A stretch of DNA of 64,000 nt from positions 269,069-333,068 of the forward strand of contig CANLZP010000001.1 of assembly GCA_947495695.1 (NCBI GenBank), read 5' to 3'. The position numbers and the translations under genes are program-made. The notes beneath the pieces were generated by a model. It had not been told where the DNA came from, did no database searches, and was given only the letters and a program-made list of their open reading frames with translations. Of this stretch, positions 19,659 to 28,670 are shown piece by piece (within the stretch, counting starts at the first letter, position 1; every line of letters begins with the position of its first letter). The DNA is from an uncultured Erythrobacter sp. GTDB taxonomy: Bacteria > Pseudomonadota > Alphaproteobacteria > Sphingomonadales > Sphingomonadaceae.

Positions 19659-20591
19659 ATGATCCAGGACAATAGATCGGTCGAGGTTTCGATCGCCGCG
19701 CATTATGTGCCGCAGCGGGTTCAATTTCTGGCGCGAGCGCTGGACGCGATCAATCAATGGCAGCAAAGCGATGTCACAATCTCTATTGTAACGAATGACC
19801 TCGCCTTGGCTGAAGACCCTGGTCTAGCTGACATTTTGGGCGCGCTGCGCCATAACGATCGAACAGTAATTTTCGACAAGGCGCACGGACTGGAGCACCC
19901 ATGGCATCTGACCTGGTGGCACAAGCAGCGCTTGCGCCAATGGACCAAGCAGGCCGGTGATGGGGACCTGTTTTGCTACATCGAAGATGATATCACGGTT
20001 CCGCCAGCAGCCCTCGACTACTTTGTGCAATATCTGGACGCCGCTAAGCAATTAGGCGTGATCCCCGGATTCCTGCGGTATGAAATAGATGCCAATGATC
20101 GCACAATCTCGACCGATTTTCGCGCCCACCAGATCGTCGAAGACAGCCAGATCATCAACCTGTCCGGCACCTCATTTGTCGCATCCGAATATCCCTATTG
20201 GGCCGGATTTGTGTTGGATAAGGCTCTGGCTGAGGAATATTTGCGCTCGCCATGGGCCGATATCGATAGCGCGGATGCACAGCCCCAATCATCGGGGCAC
20301 ACGTGCCGGGTGCAATCGGCCTGGGCTCTGACTTACCACTCTGTCCCGCCCAGCATGCCGTCTCGAATTGTGGTACCGGTTGATGCCAGCTTGCAGCCCT
20401 TGGAAGCATGCCGTGTTTGGCACACACCCAACAATTACTCCGCCACTCGGCTGCACGGGTTTGGCACAATTGCTCTGGACCGGGTTTTCATGCGCCCGGG
20501 CCTCTCTGCAAACTACGCCAATCTACGACGAACCGCTGCTCAGCTTGGTCAGAGGCTAATGCAAAAATTGGCTAAGGTTTTCTCGTCATGA
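19659..20591 (+). CDS. Hypothetical glycosyltransferase-like protein
   Basis: 310 aa; ...LFCYIEDDITVPPAALDYFVQYL... DXD-like acidic motif; located in the EPS locus. Confidence 0.55.
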   Translation: MIQDNRSVEVSIAAHYVPQRVQFLARALDAINQWQQSDVTISIVTNDLALAEDPGLADILGALRHNDRTVIFDKAHGLEHPWHLTWWHKQRLRQWTKQAGDGDLFCYIEDDITVPPAALDYFVQYLDAAKQLGVIPGFLRYEIDANDRTISTDFRAHQIVEDSQIINLSGTSFVASEYPYWAGFVLDKALAEEYLRSPWADIDSADAQPQSSGHTCRVQSAWALTYHSVPPSMPSRIVVPVDASLQPLEACRVWHTPNNYSATRLHGFGTIALDRVFMRPGLSANYANLRRTAAQLGQRLMQKLAKVFSS

Positions 20592-21238
20592 ACCTTGAGC
20601 GAATGCTGGATCTGGTCGGCTTCTTTTTTCAACAGAGGATCAGGGGATTTGATGTTCCCACGCAGCCATGGCTGGACCCGCAAGCCTTGGAATGGTTCGC
20701 AGAGAAATTGGGCAAGGCTCAGTCCTATCTCGAGTTTGGTTCGGGCGGATCCACCGTTTGGGCGGCGGAACTGGGCATCAAAACCGTCAGCATTGAATGC
20801 GACCGCTTCTTCGCTCGCAGTGTGCGCAAGTCCTTGCCCAATCCGCATAAAGTATCTCTGATCGACGTTGATATCGGCCTTACCGGTCCATGGGGCGTGC
20901 CCTTACCCGGCAGCCCGAAACCCCGGCGCGTGGCCAAGTGGAGAAACTATGTCGAGGCCCCGTTCTCTAAGTTAGATCATTTACCCGATCTGATCTTAGT
21001 CGATGGGCGGTTCCGCCGAGCGTGCGCGTTGCGCTGCGCCATCGCGGCACAAGAGACAGGGTCATCGGCCGAGCTATTGTTCGACGATTATTTCATGGAT
21101 GGACGCCAGACCTATCAACAGCTGGAGCAGCAATTGGGCGCTCCCAAACAGATTGGAGAGGCCGCACATTTCACGCTTCTGCCAGACAATCGTGTGACCC
21201 AAGAAGACGTAGGCCTCGCCCTGCAAGACTATCGCTGA
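20588..21238 (+). CDS. Class I SAM-dependent methyltransferase-like protein
   Basis: LEFGSGGSTVWAAELGIKTVSIECDRFFARSVRKSL..., ...LILVDGRFRRACALRCAIA..., LLFDDYF. Confidence 0.6.
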   Translation: MNLERMLDLVGFFFQQRIRGFDVPTQPWLDPQALEWFAEKLGKAQSYLEFGSGGSTVWAAELGIKTVSIECDRFFARSVRKSLPNPHKVSLIDVDIGLTGPWGVPLPGSPKPRRVAKWRNYVEAPFSKLDHLPDLILVDGRFRRACALRCAIAAQETGSSAELLFDDYFMDGRQTYQQLEQQLGAPKQIGEAAHFTLLPDNRVTQEDVGLALQDYR

Positions 21239-21246
21239 GGTTCGCC

Positions 21247-22680
21247 TCAGCCGCGCAGCTTGCGCACAATCACGGCGATTTCTTCAGACAAGACATGCCG
21301 CACCAGCCCGATTAGCACCAGCCATGCCGTCGCTGCGGCCAATCCGCACAGCAGCAACTGCTGCCAAACAGCCAGACCAGATGGCAATATGTTGAGGCTC
21401 AACATCGCCACTCCTGCACAGGTCAAACCGACCAAACCGCTTTTCCAAACAGAGCCGCTCATCTCGGCAAAGCTCAACCCGACCGACCGCCGCAAGAGAT
21501 GTAGGTGCACGATCTGAGAAATAGCGATGACGGCCACCAAGCCCCACGCAACCGCCGAAGTGCTGATGAATACTGTGCCGACAAGCACTGCTATCCTGAA
21601 AATGGCCAGAACCGCATCACGCTTCATCAAGATGGCTGTTTCGCCCAAGGCTGCGTGAACCTGTTGGCTTAATGCAGAGGCGGCATAGATAATCGCTCCG
21701 ACCGCCAAAATTTGCCCGAGCCCAACAGCCTCGCCCCATTGATCGCCAAACAATGTCAGCACCACCTGCTCGGCAAGCACGATAAACACCGCCAGCACCG
21801 GCCATGAAATGCCAGTTAGCAGGCTGACGGCCCGCAGATAGGCCGATTTGATCGCCAACCTATCCCCTTCTGCTCGGGCAAAATGGCTCAGCGCAATGGG
21901 TAGGGTCGCCTGCTCGATACCTGAGCGAAAAACGCGCACCACACGATTGCCGCGGTTGTAAAAGGCGGTCATCGCCAAGCCTTGCACGGCACCAATCAGC
22001 AATGGTTCCAAGGCGGCAGCAGCTCGCGTTGAAAGCTGCGCTCCGGTCATCTGAAGGCAGAACGTCCAGACCTTCTTCGCCCCCTTGGCTCCGGGTAAAC
22101 CGATACGATACTTCCGGTCCACCAGTGCCAGGCACAGCAATTCACTTGCGGCCTCGGCAACCACCCCCCAGGCCAAGGCCTCAGCCCCCCAGCCCTGCCC
22201 AATCAACGCCAAGGTAACCGCCGTGCGTACCAATGCTCCAGTGATCTTGATGCCAGCAATTGCGCCATAGCGAAGGTCACGGGCAAGGACCGCCTCGGCT
22301 GGTTGGGAAAACGGCCGGGTTGCGTAAATCAGGCACATGATCAGCAAGCAATTGCCCGGAGACGGGGAGGAATAGCTGGCCGACAAAATCCAGCTGCCAG
22401 CCAAGCACAATATTAGCGCCACCGCTGCCGTTGATAGAGCGATCAAGCGCACCGCTCGCATCGTGCCATGGTCGAGCTTGTCGGTAACGATGATAAAGGA
22501 TTTGAGCTCGAATTCGCGCAACGGCTCGATCAGCATAATCACCGCATAGGCGATCAGAAATGCGCCGATCTCTGCCGGGTTCAGGAGGCGCGACACGACC
22601 ACGACCAGCGCCAGTGATATGAACAAATTGGCGAAAGTCGCAAAGTTGGACAAGAATAAGGATTTGCGGATCGATGCCAT
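21247..22680 (-). CDS. Oligosaccharide flippase (Wzx-like, polysaccharide transporter superfamily)
   Basis: 477 aa, ~12 TM; ...RLLNPAEIGAFLIAYAVIMLIEPLREFELKSFIIV..., LARDLRYGAIAGIKITGALV. Confidence 0.88.
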   Translation of the reverse strand: MASIRKSLFLSNFATFANLFISLALVVVVSRLLNPAEIGAFLIAYAVIMLIEPLREFELKSFIIVTDKLDHGTMRAVRLIALSTAAVALILCLAGSWILSASYSSPSPGNCLLIMCLIYATRPFSQPAEAVLARDLRYGAIAGIKITGALVRTAVTLALIGQGWGAEALAWGVVAEAASELLCLALVDRKYRIGLPGAKGAKKVWTFCLQMTGAQLSTRAAAALEPLLIGAVQGLAMTAFYNRGNRVVRVFRSGIEQATLPIALSHFARAEGDRLAIKSAYLRAVSLLTGISWPVLAVFIVLAEQVVLTLFGDQWGEAVGLGQILAVGAIIYAASALSQQVHAALGETAILMKRDAVLAIFRIAVLVGTVFISTSAVAWGLVAVIAISQIVHLHLLRRSVGLSFAEMSGSVWKSGLVGLTCAGVAMLSLNILPSGLAVWQQLLLCGLAAATAWLVLIGLVRHVLSEEIAVIVRKLRG

Positions 22681-22684
22681 CAGA

Positions 22685-23917
22685 TCAGCCAGCCTTCAGC
22701 CATTGCGACAATTCTTCACGCGCACGGCTTTGACCCGCTAGTTTCGGGGCCTTCTTCGCGGAGAAATAGCGCAGCCCCTTCTCCAACAACCACGCTGGAT
22801 ACCCCAACCAACGCAATGGGCTGTCCGACGGCTGTCCCGACAATCGCGACAATTGATTGGCGCTGGGGAGCAGCACTTTCATGAATGCATCGGCCGCACG
22901 GGCATCGCCATCACCACGTTCGGACAATCGTCGAAGCATAGCAATCTGCTCGGTCTCTTCGCGCGGCTCCAGCATCGCAGCGCATGCATGCTCGAGCATA
23001 GAAGGCGCAATATCCGCGTTCCCCAGCCAATCTTTCGGCACCCAGTGGGCGCCCAAACTGTCCGCCAGATGTGCCAGAAACACCCAGGACCGCCCCAACC
23101 CCAAGCCTTCAGCATCGCGGCGCAATCGCTCCATATCCGAACTGCTTTGATCGAAAAGATAATGCAAATCGGACAATATCAGCGGCCCATTGGCGAACAT
23201 ATGATGCAGCGTTGCATGCTCTATCAGGTGGAGTGCATTGTCGTGGCGAGATGGCACGAGAACCTGCCGGCCCAACAGCTCGAGCACTTCAGCATTGGCA
23301 AAGAGCCTCTCGACCAGTTGCGGCTCTTGTTTCCACCCGCGTGCATTGATGCGGTGATGCAATTCGATCACCAACCCGCTTTCGATGTTTTCGATCTCAG
23401 GCAATTGGTGGCCATATTCCAGACCATAGCTTGCCACACCCACGCGCTGCTTGAACCCGGGATCTTTCAGAAGCACGCAATTGACCGCCACAGCATCATC
23501 GGGCCGCAGCAGCAGATCAAGATCGCGCAGCGGCCGCAAGGCGGGGTCGGGATAATAGCGAAAAGCGAGCGACAGCCCCTTTAATGCAATCGGGGCAAAG
23601 CCATCTTGCTGCAATTGCTCGATTACTTGCGCGCTTACTTGCCCTTGCGCCAAAGCGGTCAAAGCGTCGAGCTGTGCCTGCTCCCCAATGGTGTTGATGG
23701 CGTTGCTATCAGCGTCATCCAGACCAGTGCACCGATCAATCGATCGGGCGACAAGCCCGGATGTGCGGGTCTGCCCAGACAGCAGCGCCAGTTCGTCCCA
23801 CCCCTGTTGGTCGAGTGCGGAAAGATGTGCCTCATGGTCATTCTCAGGCGCAGCGCAAATGGCCAGCAAGGCTCTGCCGGCATTGGTTAGGCTTTGCTGC
23901 GTACTCGCCACGGTCAT
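22685..23917 (-). CDS. Nucleotidyltransferase family protein (NTP_transf_5-like)
   Basis: 410 aa; GFAPIALKGLSLAFRYYPDPALRPLRDLDLLLRPDDA; ELHHRINARGWKQEPQLVERLF...; adjacent to the lasso-like operon. Confidence 0.8.
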   Translation of the reverse strand: MTVASTQQSLTNAGRALLAICAAPENDHEAHLSALDQQGWDELALLSGQTRTSGLVARSIDRCTGLDDADSNAINTIGEQAQLDALTALAQGQVSAQVIEQLQQDGFAPIALKGLSLAFRYYPDPALRPLRDLDLLLRPDDAVAVNCVLLKDPGFKQRVGVASYGLEYGHQLPEIENIESGLVIELHHRINARGWKQEPQLVERLFANAEVLELLGRQVLVPSRHDNALHLIEHATLHHMFANGPLILSDLHYLFDQSSSDMERLRRDAEGLGLGRSWVFLAHLADSLGAHWVPKDWLGNADIAPSMLEHACAAMLEPREETEQIAMLRRLSERGDGDARAADAFMKVLLPSANQLSRLSGQPSDSPLRWLGYPAWLLEKGLRYFSAKKAPKLAGQSRAREELSQWLKAG

Positions 23918-25614
23918 GGCAAATCCAAGTCCAGCACGCTATCGGCAATGTCGATCATATCTTGGTCATGACTGAGAAGCACGATGGTACGATCACCTTT
24001 CAGGTTGGCAACCGACTGCCGGACAAAGGCCTTGTTCGGCGCGTCCAATCCGGCGCTTACTTCGTCCAGGATCAGCAAATCAGGTTGTCTGATCAAAGCC
24101 CGCGCAAATGCGATCCGCTGCAATTCTCCGCCCGAAAACAACCGTCCGCCCTCGCCCATCCGGGTGCTCAGCCCATCGGGCATATCGAGCACAAATGTGG
24201 CTGAAGCCAACTTTAGCGCAGCGATCATTGCGGCATCATCGGCGTCTTCCATCCCCCAGCGCAAATTGTCCGCAATGCTGCCGTCGAAGAAATAGGCGGC
24301 CTGTTCGACATAGGCGATCTGGCTGCGCCATCGCATCCTTTGTGCGTCGGTCATCACGGCACCATCCACCATGACCTTGCCCCGATCAGGCTTTAATAAT
24401 CCGCTGAGCAGATCAGCGAAAGTGCTCTTGCCCGCGCCTGAAGCGCCGCGAATTGCCACAAGTGAGCCAGCCGCCAGGGTGCCATTGAACCCTGCCAATA
24501 TGTCGCGCGCTCCCTCACCATAGGCAAAGTGGATATCGCGCAGCTCAATCGCGTCTTTGAAGGCGATGCTGGTAGGGCTGACCTCTTGCGGTTCTCGATT
24601 GGCCCGCGCCTGTGCGATCAATTCGAGCAATTGTTCAAGCGCCGGCAAATTATAGCGCCAGCTGTGCAAAGCCTGTTGGATCCTGATCAACATGGAGGAT
24701 GATCGGGCGGCGATGGCCAACAAAGGAACAAAGATCACAATCGAAATTCCGGCCACAATGATGCCGAGATAGATCGCCAGCGCCAATGCGACGGCCACGG
24801 CGATCTGAAAGGTGGCTTGGGCACGATAGCTGTCGCGAAAATAGACACGCTCATGCTGTTCAAGCAGGTCCGAGGCCTGCCTGAAGTCATCCGCCAATCG
24901 ATCAGCTGCACTGGCAATCCGGGCTGCCCGCAAATGATCGAGACCATTGGAAACCAGACCCTGTAAATCGGCATAGACCGATGAATAATCCTGCGCGCGG
25001 GCCGCGGTTTTCCGGCGAAGCACCAGCAAAGGAAAGCCAAGGATAATCCCGGCGGCAATGATGATCAGCGTCAGTTGCGGCGCGATCAAAGCAGCGGCGG
25101 CTATCATGGCCAACAGTGTGACCACGGAAGTTGCCAGGCTCAACGCATGATCAACCAGATTGCCCGCTCGCACGGTCTCTCCCATGATCAATGCGGCGTG
25201 ATCCGCGCTGTTTTGCTTGCTCAGCCAGCGCCAGTCCGCCTCGAGCAAAGCAGTATGCGATTGCGCCCTCAACCGATTGGTCAAAGACAGGCCGAGCCTG
25301 CGCCTGCGTTCGTTGGTGATATAGACGATGACAGCGCGCAGGCAGACCAGCATCACCGCGATCACCAGCAACGCGACGGCAGAGAGAGATTGCGCGAAGG
25401 GCAGCCAATCCAGCGGAACGGTGTCGGGCAATTGACCGGCCAGCGCCTGTGTAATCGGTACCAGCAGCAGCAGCCCGAACCCTTCGGATAAACTGGTCAG
25501 TAGAAGCAAGAGGCCCAGTGCAAATATCTGCCCAGCACCTGCTTGTTGGACGAGAAACCTCAACCCTCCAAAGTTGGGGCCTGCTTCATTGGGATGAGCA
25601 CTATCCTGCTGCAT
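23914..25614 (-). CDS. ABC transporter, fused TM/ATP-binding (RiPP exporter-like)
   Basis: Walker A GASGAGKSTFADLLSGL, signature FSGGELQRIAFARALIRQPDLLILDEVSAGLD; six-TM N-terminal domain. Start (MQQDSAHP, 25614) overlaps the cyclase stop. Confidence 0.88.
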   Translation of the reverse strand: MQQDSAHPNEAGPNFGGLRFLVQQAGAGQIFALGLLLLLTSLSEGFGLLLLVPITQALAGQLPDTVPLDWLPFAQSLSAVALLVIAVMLVCLRAVIVYITNERRRRLGLSLTNRLRAQSHTALLEADWRWLSKQNSADHAALIMGETVRAGNLVDHALSLATSVVTLLAMIAAAALIAPQLTLIIIAAGIILGFPLLVLRRKTAARAQDYSSVYADLQGLVSNGLDHLRAARIASAADRLADDFRQASDLLEQHERVYFRDSYRAQATFQIAVAVALALAIYLGIIVAGISIVIFVPLLAIAARSSSMLIRIQQALHSWRYNLPALEQLLELIAQARANREPQEVSPTSIAFKDAIELRDIHFAYGEGARDILAGFNGTLAAGSLVAIRGASGAGKSTFADLLSGLLKPDRGKVMVDGAVMTDAQRMRWRSQIAYVEQAAYFFDGSIADNLRWGMEDADDAAMIAALKLASATFVLDMPDGLSTRMGEGGRLFSGGELQRIAFARALIRQPDLLILDEVSAGLDAPNKAFVRQSVANLKGDRTIVLLSHDQDMIDIADSVLDLDLP

Positions 25615-27559
25615 TGCGCCCTTGGACATAGCGGATGAAGCGCGCCGTCGACACTGCCCGGCCAATTGCTGCGTTGATTTTCAGCTTATTGTCCCCCGCG
25701 CTGTCTTCCTCGCCCGACCAATCGGCCAAATTTTGGCTCAAACGCTCGGTATCGAACACGCGAGAGAGAGTTGGGTCGGCCTGGATAGACTGCAATTCAG
25801 CCTGCAACATCGTCCTGTCGCGTTGAAAACGCATGGCCCAATCGGGCGATTGCCTGCCGAAACGGCGTTCGGTCCGCACATTTTCGGGAATCCGCCCATT
25901 TAGTAGGCGGCGGGCCAGCCAACGATCAGTCCCGTTGCGCAGGTATTGGTCGTCACCAATGCCTATGCACAGCTCCAGCAAGGGGCGATACAGCGTGGGA
26001 TCGCGCGACGGAATCCCGTGGTGCAATTGCATCGCCAGATCGATCTCTGCCCCTTGTGACAGAGTGTCCGCCAGCACGGCTGCCCGCCAATCACGTGCCG
26101 AATATGCGGTATAGAAATCACGATCAAACCCGGCCGCTTTAGCCCGGTCAAACGCTCCGTTGCGGTTGGCAAATTCGTGCCGCATCGGGCACCATGTTTC
26201 AAAGGCCGAAGCGAACTTTCCGCGAAATTGATCGATGGTTTTTCTCAAGGCAGCGGGCAGATTGGGCATCACCGCAAGAGACACCGCCTTGCGCCAGAAT
26301 GGGCGCGGATCGTCCGCCATGGACAGCTCGCGAGCCAGCAAGCCCCAGCGTCCCTTGCGCAGCCACTCGCCATAGCCTGTCATGCCATCATAGCTGAATC
26401 CGCTATTCCCCGCTGCGCCGAACAATATGGCGCCCGAACCGGCCTTCGCTGCCCGAGAATACATCTCGTGGATCCAATGCATGTTGCTCTCGTTGCGCAT
26501 TGGCCATGATCCCAGCATATGCATCGCATCCAGATCAGCGCCGAATATCCGGCTTTCTCCTGAGGCAAAGCGTGGCTCAATTTGCGGATACATTGCTGCC
26601 AACGCGCGAACATGATCGCTTTCGTCGCCAAAGGAATAGGGCTTGTCGGGCGAAACCCATCCACTCTGAGGCACCGCCGTATAGCTGGTGACCACCTCTC
26701 CATCGCCCAAATGGTCGCATAGATAGGCAGCCACAGCTTGCGAATCCAAGCCGCCCGACAGCGCAATCGCGGGTTTCGTGATGCCGTCCATGGCATTGCG
26801 CGTAGCCTTGGCAAACAGGTCGTCCACAGCGTCGACATAGTCTTGGTCACGAGCCAATCGAACCTCTGGCACTGAGGCTGGCGACCAATGGGTGACGCAT
26901 TTGACCCCATTCCGATCATGCCTTTGCCAAGTCCCGCAGGCGACCCGGCTGGCATCGCAGTACCAGCTGCTGGTGCCATCTTGAAAGTTGAGCAGCAGAG
27001 CATCGCTCATTGTCTGTGAGTCCACTTCGGCACGCATGCCTGCTGCGAACAAGGCGCGCGGGATGGAGGAGACCACCAAGCGCCTACCTGCCCGCCATAT
27101 ATGCAAGGGGTGCATGCTGGTGGCAGAGCGCGACAACCAGACAGTCCGCCGATCAGGAAACCAGCGCACAGCCGCGTAATCGCCATTGATTCTACTGTCG
27201 CAATCGTCGTCAAAGCGTGCGTGGGCCAAGCCATAGAGTGCCGCATCGTCCATCGAGGGGTTTACCCCCAATGCAGCGCACAATTGCGCACGATCTTCCA
27301 GCCGACCAGCAAACAGAGTGTAGCCGCCATCATCGCCCGGTGTTGGCTCAAATAATGCCGGGCGCGGCGGCCCGCGAGTATCAGAGGGCGACATCAATTC
27401 GCGGCGAGCGGCCAAGAAACCACCGTCGACCTTGCCAAATCGAACCGGGCCCGCCGTCCCCAATCCGAGCGAGGCTACCATCCGGTCGACCGTTGGTTCA
27501 TCAATCGGCGCATCGCCGGTCAGGTCCAGACAGGCGGCAATGAGCAGATCGGCGGCCAT
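25601..27559 (-). CDS. Asparagine synthetase-like protein (lasso cyclase/LasC-like)
   Basis: 652 aa; PP-loop KPAIALSGGLDSQAVAAYLCDHLGDGEV; N-terminal Ntn-like domain lacking the catalytic Cys2. Confidence 0.85.
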   Translation of the reverse strand: MAADLLIAACLDLTGDAPIDEPTVDRMVASLGLGTAGPVRFGKVDGGFLAARRELMSPSDTRGPPRPALFEPTPGDDGGYTLFAGRLEDRAQLCAALGVNPSMDDAALYGLAHARFDDDCDSRINGDYAAVRWFPDRRTVWLSRSATSMHPLHIWRAGRRLVVSSIPRALFAAGMRAEVDSQTMSDALLLNFQDGTSSWYCDASRVACGTWQRHDRNGVKCVTHWSPASVPEVRLARDQDYVDAVDDLFAKATRNAMDGITKPAIALSGGLDSQAVAAYLCDHLGDGEVVTSYTAVPQSGWVSPDKPYSFGDESDHVRALAAMYPQIEPRFASGESRIFGADLDAMHMLGSWPMRNESNMHWIHEMYSRAAKAGSGAILFGAAGNSGFSYDGMTGYGEWLRKGRWGLLARELSMADDPRPFWRKAVSLAVMPNLPAALRKTIDQFRGKFASAFETWCPMRHEFANRNGAFDRAKAAGFDRDFYTAYSARDWRAAVLADTLSQGAEIDLAMQLHHGIPSRDPTLYRPLLELCIGIGDDQYLRNGTDRWLARRLLNGRIPENVRTERRFGRQSPDWAMRFQRDRTMLQAELQSIQADPTLSRVFDTERLSQNLADWSGEEDSAGDNKLKINAAIGRAVSTARFIRYVQGRNAAG

Positions 27560-27560
27560 T

Positions 27561-28049
27561 CTATTCGCCGCCTTTTGGTATGTGCTGGAAGCTTAGCACG
27601 ATGCGATATTGCGACCGGTCACAATGCCCGATCAGCATCTGATTGCCCCACTCAACCCAAGCGTGGAAGGCATGCTCCGCCGCGTCATTGCCGCTCTCAG
27701 CCCCGCGCAGCATGGCAATGACCAACCGCGAACCCGCGTCCATTTCGCGCAACAGCCACTGCAATGCCATGGCTTGCGACAGGCATTTAGGTTCGGTGGG
27801 AAAACGAGCCGCAGCGCGTTCTACCCGGCGCGCCAATCCGGCCGCCGCACGCAATCGTTCATCTGTTATGGGTTGGTTATGCTCGGCTGGATTGTCTTCG
27901 ACCAGTTGCCCCAGCGAGCCGCGCCAACTCGACATCGCAGAGCGCCGGATCAGCCATTGCGCTCTCAGTATCAGGAACATGGCTTTCAAAGTGCCGGCTC
28001 GGAGCGACCAGATCGAAACTGATGGGTTCTGGTCTTTCGAAGCCATCAC
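27561..28049 (-). CDS. Lasso peptide biosynthesis B2 protein (transglutaminase-like leader peptidase)
   Basis: 162 aa; PTEPKCLSQAMALQWLLREMDAGSRLVIAMLRG...AFHAWVEWGNQMLIG: Cys/His catalytic arrangement of B2 proteins. Confidence 0.82.
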   Translation of the reverse strand: MMASKDQNPSVSIWSLRAGTLKAMFLILRAQWLIRRSAMSSWRGSLGQLVEDNPAEHNQPITDERLRAAAGLARRVERAAARFPTEPKCLSQAMALQWLLREMDAGSRLVIAMLRGAESGNDAAEHAFHAWVEWGNQMLIGHCDRSQYRIVLSFQHIPKGGE

Positions 28050-28115
28050 GGTGCTGGATTCATCGGAATGGGATGGCTGGCTGCCAGGAATAGGTCCGGT
28101 GCTGCCCGGCGGCGT

Positions 28116-28391
28116 TCAAGCGAAGTCGGCAAAGCCCGCGTCAACCAATTGGTTGGCAAATGAGGAGACCGAAGTTTCGCAGACCTCGCGAGATACATGA
28201 TAGACCCCCAGCAGATGGTTGCAGATCTGGTCCAGTTCTGCCTCATCCTCGAACGATTTCCATATCTCCAGGCCGATGTCCTTGAGCGCAAAAAAGCTGC
28301 CAGTATCGCCATGCACCAAAATCAGCTCGCCATCGACTTCGCTGGCCAGAAAATTGTCTGGCAATTTCCGTAATCTTTGCAAGTCAGCCAT
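28116..28391 (-). CDS. PqqD family protein (RRE/B1-like)
   Basis: 91 aa; ASEVDGELILVHGDTGSFFALKDIGLEIWKSFEDEAELDQICNHLLGVYHVSREVCETSVSSFANQLVDAGF. Confidence 0.85.
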   Translation of the reverse strand: MADLQRLRKLPDNFLASEVDGELILVHGDTGSFFALKDIGLEIWKSFEDEAELDQICNHLLGVYHVSREVCETSVSSFANQLVDAGFADFA

Positions 28392-28420
28392 GGTTTACTT
28401 TCAAATCCGGGCGATAGAAA

Positions 28421-28558
28421 TTAGCTTACTGCGCCGTTCCCCTTGGCATCCGTATTGCCACTTCGCTTCTGCCGAATAGCTTCCAGATCAATCGTCAATC
28501 GATGAAGCACGGGCGCAACCCACGCCTTTCGATTATCGCCGCCATTCATACTATTCAT
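28421..28558 (-). CDS. Putative RiPP (lasso-like) precursor peptide, 45 aa
   Basis: MNSMNGGDNRKAWVAPVLHRLTIDLEAIRQKRSGNTDAKGNGAVS; GGAG 8 nt upstream of ATG at 28558; sits between the HprK-like and PqqD genes; KAWVAPVLHRL resembles the (Y/W)xxPxL leader motif. A longer form from ATG 28669 is also possible. Confidence 0.6.
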   Translation of the reverse strand: MNSMNGGDNRKAWVAPVLHRLTIDLEAIRQKRSGNTDAKGNGAVS

Positions 28559-28670
28559 CGGAATTGCTCCAGCATCAAATTTGCCCGAGGACACCTTCTG
28601 AACCTCTGTATGAATTGACAGTGAAGATGGCAAGAATGGGTGCGCTGAAATCCGATGGTTTTTCGCCATG

